From Pholiota molesta (taxonomy: Eukaryota; Basidiomycota; Agaricomycetes; Agaricales; Strophariaceae), in contig JACGCK010000441.1 in assembly GCA_014925825.1 (NCBI GenBank), positions 1-23,821 of the forward strand: 23,821 nt of DNA, in the 5' to 3' direction. This document shows, piece after piece, positions 19,421 through 23,821 of the stretch (position 1 is the stretch's first letter; the number at the start of each line of letters is the position of its first letter). The translations under genes were made by a program, and so were the position numbers. The notes beneath the pieces were generated by a model that made no database searches, had not been told where the DNA came from, and saw nothing but the letters and a program-made list of their open reading frames with translations.

Positions 19421-21938
19421 CTAGCATGATTCAATGAAGGAGTTTTTAGGGAATGGCTGGTCGTAATCCCTTTCCAACTTGTCAAATTTGGATTGGTATA
19501 AGCTTCAAGGTATCTTCTCGATAAATAATAATGTCAGAGCGGCCCAAAAGAAACAATCCCCGCACTAACTGATTAATATAATCTTCCGTTGGGAATCCCG
19601 GAGGGTTACATCCAACGTTGATGTTTGCATGTCTTGGTAGACGCGGATGTAGTCTACTCGCATATGGTTGGGAAATACAAGATGTTCGAAATCGATATTT
19701 CCGAAATTCTTCGACATGCCAAGGTTGATAATAATATACTGCGAGCAATGAGTATCGACGGACAGGTGAAAGCCTAAAATTCATACCATAGGCTCTTGAG
19801 GAACAGGTCGGGCTGATATTTCTACCGTGGGGTCTGGACCCATGCCAGTAGCGTTCAACGTCCATGACATCATGTCATCAGCAACCCAGGATATGTACTG
19901 CAAAACATTAGAAATGCCTAAAAGCAAAGGTATGCGCTTACTGCATCGTCATAGCCTCCAGAGGTGAGTGTACGTGTCAGTGGGTATACGAAAAGAAAGC
20001 TGTATAAATACCTGGCTTATACTAAGGAAGGAAATGTATTCAGATACAGATGAGTTATACACACATGCCGTAGGAAACGACAAACCTCGAAGCCATAGAC
20101 GGTAAAGCAGTCCTCTACGAGTTCATAGCATCTTTGATTCGTGTCTGTCACGACCGAAGTTGCTTGTTGCGTTGCACTTCCTGTGAAAGTATTCAATCTT
20201 GATATAGCTGGGTTTGCCAAGATCTCGTTGTCCGATGAATTGTCCCAAGTATACGCTTGGTTAAAAGGCTATAACAGAGCTAGGAGTCAGCCAACAAATT
20301 GAATTGAGGCCTATAAAACTTACAGCCCATTGCGCTGATTGTGATACTTCTCCCTAGCAGGATTGCCTCCCACTTGTGCCTCAAATACATCAATTTCAGG
20401 CGCGGACCTCCCGACATATGTACCGTCCGCATGTTTGGGTCCGGGATGACTTTCACCATCGCAGGTGCACCGGGAGAGCCTTTGTCCTGGTAGATAAGAC
20501 AAGGCACCACCGTAAGCGTGATCTCCATCAATGACCGCAGTTATGGGTTGTCCATTGAGTGTCTGGTTAGGTGCAGTTCCGACGTCGCAGCTATCATATG
20601 TATATGGCCACTAATATGTATGGTCAGCCGTTATTAATGGACGATAACGCTTTCTGACCCACCATGCCTTCCAAACTTGCACCATACCCGCTCGACCAAG
20701 ATTGCCCATCGTCCAAACAGCAGGCCACATACCGACCACATTGTTGGTCCCCGGTAATTGCACGGCTGCTTCAATATACCTCCTGTAAAACAGAATTTAT
20801 TCCTGAGACGCTTTCAGTTGAAGAAGCAAATAATAAGAGAAGGATTATGAACACCAGGAAGACATCAACCCTACGTATGGGGCACGAAAGTCAGACAATT
20901 CTTTTACTGTCAAAACATGCTTCAAATACCTCCTTGGTAGTCGAGACCATGCATAGCCATTTCCGAAAATGTGATTACTAGGGCCCCTCCCTCTGTTGTG
21001 ATCGCCTCCGGGTCGTACCATTCTAGATTATTTGTCGCCTGATGATTTTGTTTAAAATAACAAAATACGAGGAGAATATCCTTTACACACCCAGTAATGA
21101 AGATCTTCCGCTTGCCAATATGGGTCGTCCCCAGGATAAAATGTCCGACCATCAACATTGAAATTCGTCAGAAAAGACAAGCATATCATTTCCGAGCCAT
21201 CTCTTATTGATAATTTAGTGTGTGCTTCTTGGGGGTGTCCAAATCAATAAGACCGAAGTTGCCCATGGATGGAACCTATTCTCATAACGTCAGACTATCT
21301 TGGAGTCGCAGTCGAAAAAAATCAATACTTGACCAGAAGAATTGATTCCTCCCATGTTATTACCCAACCCAGCCCATTCAGCCTGATATGTCATTATGGG
21401 ATATCCGATGCTTGCAGAAGGTGAGTCAGAATTATGTCCGCCTAGAAGAAACGCAGTGGACTTACAACAAGACGAGGAGGGCTATCAGGAGGACAGACAA
21501 ACAGCCCACATTGATCAACCCTCTTGTGGCGATTCGTAAGTTTTGCTTTCTTGGATCCATTTTATCTGGCTCGAGTTCAGGATTGTGAAGGTCATCGTCG
21601 GCTTCAACAAGGTCAGGCGATAAATCAGAACCCCATAACCGAGGATCTGGAGAGAGTGAAAACTAAATGATGTCAAAACTCGTGTTGAAAGTGCACGACA
21701 TAATTACATACTTTGTCGGATAGGGCAGCGCTTAGTCTGGAGCCAGCACCCAACGAGTAAGGGGATTCGGATAAACTTTGCTAGAATAAAGATATGGTTG
21801 TGGGGCATAGCAGATGTCATTTTCGATGATGCTTACCCAGCTATCTCTTCGCAAAACACCAAAACTTGATGTTCTGGGGATTGTAAGAGAGGAATCAGCG
21901 GAGGCATACCCTAGACGCGGAGAACTGCGATATGACAT
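19421..21938 (-). pseudogene. KRE6/SKN1-type GH16 beta-glucan synthesis protein, broken by multiple frameshifts
   Basis: The whole architecture of a Kre6/Skn1 type II membrane protein is present. The N-terminus is Ser-rich (ATG 21938). A membrane helix (INVGCLSVLLIALLVLL, near 21520-21466) follows, then YPIMTYQAEWAGLGNN, the LDTP and DPYWQAEDLHYW blocks, ATNNLEWYDPEAITT and NKFCFTGG. After these come WPAVWTMGNLGRAG, the GH16 active-site region PEIDVFEAQ, TSVVTDTNQRCYEL, NLGMSKNFGNIDFEHL, VDYIRVYQ and a C-terminus ending KNSFIESC at 19421. Kre6 proteins act in the secretory pathway in beta-1,6-glucan assembly. Consecutive blocks fall in different frames at about 21214, 20778, 20686, 20353, 19625 and 19469. 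A TGA (20924-20922) interrupts the QGG block, and a short segment near 21155-21185 is out of frame between compensating changes. Exon junctions elsewhere are normal, including tiny exons at 20021-20012 and 19955-19942. Either a decayed gene or faulty consensus sequence. Confidence 0.8.
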
Positions 21939-23362
21939 GGGTGTTCAAGAGTTGGTAAAAGGAAAGATGCGAGTAGCGTCCTCTTCAGTATGTAAAGAGT
22001 AGAAATGGAAGACGAAGTGTTAGTGGAGAAGAATCTGACCGACGTTCTGGGGAGAATCCTTGAGGGGTGCCCTATTTCGAAAATGAGTATGACTCGCGCA
22101 TTAGTCCCCTTCGTTGATGAGTTCAAATGCAAATAAAGCTTTAGAAGAGCATAAATTCCGATGAATGAAGGTAACGGCGTATTCATTCCGGAAGAAACTC
22201 TGAGTTGCCACAGCTGGGCTCTAGATATTAGCAGGAAAAAATATGCATTTCGATCTTAAATAAAGCGCCTTGATTCGATAGATGATTCCCTGTCCTTTAG
22301 GGCTCATCGGGTTACCTATAAAAAGAAATATGGCTATTAAACTTGGATTGAAGAAGTGATGGAAGCTTTTTCACCACGGTTACACGTCTTCGCGCTAATG
22401 GCTGTCGCAAGGAAGCCACGGCGTCGATGATCATCAGTACGGTTCCATGGTTTGCATGGGCTAATTTCCGCGGACATGACGGCTTTCCGGTGGGACGAGG
22501 CCATACAGGATGAAACTCACTGAAAGAAGTGTAGCATCATATCCATCACACAGACAGAAATGCAAGGAATATCAAATTTTGTCAAGACTGCAAACAGGCG
22601 TCAGCGATTGTGGACACTGCGATTACTCAGAATTGAGTATAAGTATGCGCTGGAAAGGGCTTCGACAGAGACGTTGCGCCTATCGTTTTGTCTTCAGCCC
22701 CAAGGCTCTCGGATGGTAAATAGCTTCGATTAGCTCCCCAATTCACACCTTTGTAAAGCGATTCATGGCTCACTGCGACGGCGTCGGCAAAAATCCGGTT
22801 GACCGACACTTCAATACCATTATATGAGCTATGTCCCTAATGCGATTCAATCCGCCTCGTTGCATGTTTTTCTAAGACGCACCAATCATCGAGCCCATTG
22901 AGAATTTTCGCAAACGCAATCGTGAAAGCGGTCTGACGGCAAACCCGACATGTCGAGCCAACTTAGAAAGCCGGGAACGTGTATCTAGCTCGACTCCTTC
23001 CAACAAAGCGACAAAGAGTCCGGCTAACTTTGATTGATCCTCGAGAACGCTGCTGCTCGTATTGCGCACAAGTACGATTCGTACGAGACTGTCATGTACA
23101 CATGTTGCGATAAAATAGCTCTGATTTGTTTGATTCGAAGAGGACGTCGATCCTTTGGAGATGATGTGGTTAGAAAACGAATTTGGCAGTCGCGTTGTTG
23201 TTGCAAGTTGTGTGATGTCAGCGATAAATCACATACCTCGGCCCTTAACGTTTCAACCTGAGACGGTCTTACGGTCTTGTGGCTTTACACAACAACAACG
23301 TAACGTTCGATCTGTCTTTCATTGAGGTCCGACTCTTCCATCTTGCGGTTCTATATCCAGCA
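21939..23362. other. Intergenic region with no convincing gene, upstream of the KRE6-like locus and the F-box gene
   Basis: These 1.4 kb contain the former promoter of the KRE6-like locus and the promoter of the F-box gene. A TATA-like CTATAAAAAG occurs at about 22315-22325 (+). Short open frames at 22510-22719 (+) and 22627-22809 (-) show no motif. The stretch at 22872-23113 (-) reads as plausible protein and is listed separately with low confidence. No repeat, transposon end or structured RNA was noticed. Confidence 0.4.
22872..23113 (-). CDS. Possible exon of an unrecognised small gene
   Basis: In one minus-strand frame this stretch encodes about 80 residues without a stop, with a sequence that looks protein-like: a hydrophobic helix-like LAGLFVALLEG, then a basic segment rich in Leu and Arg (LSRLRLRKFSMGSM). 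A canonical donor (gtatgt) at about 23237 follows an open segment VETLRAE, and an ATG at 23341 begins a charged peptide (MEESDLNERQIERY). I could not join these into one model with normal introns: one intron would be only 31-42 nt, and two frames stay open after the donor. I recognise no family. That ATG lies only 22 bases from the F-box start, which argues against it. Confidence 0.2.
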
Positions 23363-23821
23363 ATGTTTATTGAAAGTCTGCCTGACGACCTGATCGCTGA
23401 AATTCTTGGCGAATTGGATCTGGAATCACTGGTTAAGGTGTCCTATCTATCGAGGCGTCTTTACCTAGTGGCCTCCGACCCCTTTCTCAATCCATGGAGG
23501 AGATCCATTGCACGTAATCTAAACCACTTAACATATGAGAAGGAGTTGAAGCATCTCAGTGTCCGCACAATTGTCCCACGACATAACTGGATTGAAATAT
23601 TAACGGTCGCAAGGCCTTCCTACATACTCTATGAAGCAACTCTGCCGAATCTGAAGGCTATCGAATGGGAGGAATGTTTTAGTCGTCGTTTCCTGCCTAG
23701 CTGGAAGAAGTGGAAGAAGGATTGCTCTTGGAAGGAAGCATATCTCAAGTATGTCCCGTTTCCATCTAACTTTGCTGTTTAACTGTCTAGGTTGAATCTG
23801 ACTTCTGAGCTCCTTCAGGAT
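23363..23821 (+). CDS. F-box protein, N-terminal part (gene runs off the right edge)
   Basis: Exon 1 is 23363-23748; a 42-nt intron (23749-23790, gtatgt to ctgtctag) leads to exon 2, which is cut by the window end after 31 bases. The ATG at 23363 is immediately followed by an F-box: ESLPDDLIAEILGELDLESL, then VKVSYLSRRLYLVASDPFL and a Trp-Arg-Arg stretch, as in many agaricomycete F-box proteins. The F-box binds Skp1 in SCF ubiquitin ligases, and the C-terminal part, not seen here, would choose the substrate. The open frame continues upstream to 23279 but only with a GTG, so ATG 23363 is preferred. This family is greatly expanded in mushrooms, so no specific function can be assigned. Confidence 0.8.

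Noticed and set aside
22510..22809. Overlapping short open frames on both strands at 22.5-22.8 kb
   Set aside because: Both are near the length expected by chance, without motifs or splice context.

Overview
The window looks like nuclear DNA of a mushroom-forming basidiomycete (Agaricomycetes, probably Agaricales). Genes are compact and cut by many 47-70 nt introns with GTRNGT-type donors and CTRAY-like branch sites. Deduced proteins match fungal versions of conserved eukaryotic families. Gene models were assembled by hand: each exon junction was placed where it restores family motifs and keeps reading phase. No database search was possible.

From 1 to 17 kb lies a dense block of conserved, apparently intact genes: a coiled-coil RING protein (-), glycogen branching enzyme (+), 3-isopropylmalate dehydrogenase LEU2 (-), the ribosome-biogenesis nuclease NOB1 (+), Arp2/3 subunit ARPC3 (-), a Yvc1/TRP-type vacuolar cation channel (+), GINS subunit PSF2 (-) and the haspin kinase (+). 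Strands alternate strictly, so every neighbour pair is either divergent (sharing a promoter) or convergent (sharing a terminator region). The PSF2/haspin promoter, between a replication gene and a mitotic kinase gene, holds an MCB-type ACGCGT, an E-box and a TGAGTCA element.

From 17 to 22 kb the character changes. A berberine-bridge-type FAD oxidoreductase gene (-) carries one apparent 1-nt frameshift. The next gene (-), a KRE6/SKN1-type GH16 beta-glucan synthesis protein, is recognisable from end to end but broken by at least six frameshifts. Nearly all the breaks look like loss of one base from a short A or G run. That is either real decay or a stretch of poor consensus sequence. From 22 to 23.3 kb I see no convincing gene. 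The start of an F-box protein gene (+) runs off the right edge.

The most interesting layer is splicing. The channel gene has 23 exons including 5-nt and 11-nt micro-exons and two GC-AG introns. LEU2 has a third GC-AG intron and NOB1 probably a fourth. Branching enzyme and ARPC3 each have a stop-free 54-nt intron whose retention would insert 18 residues. I found no mobile element, CRISPR array, tRNA, rRNA or biosynthetic cluster, and no clearly new biological system.
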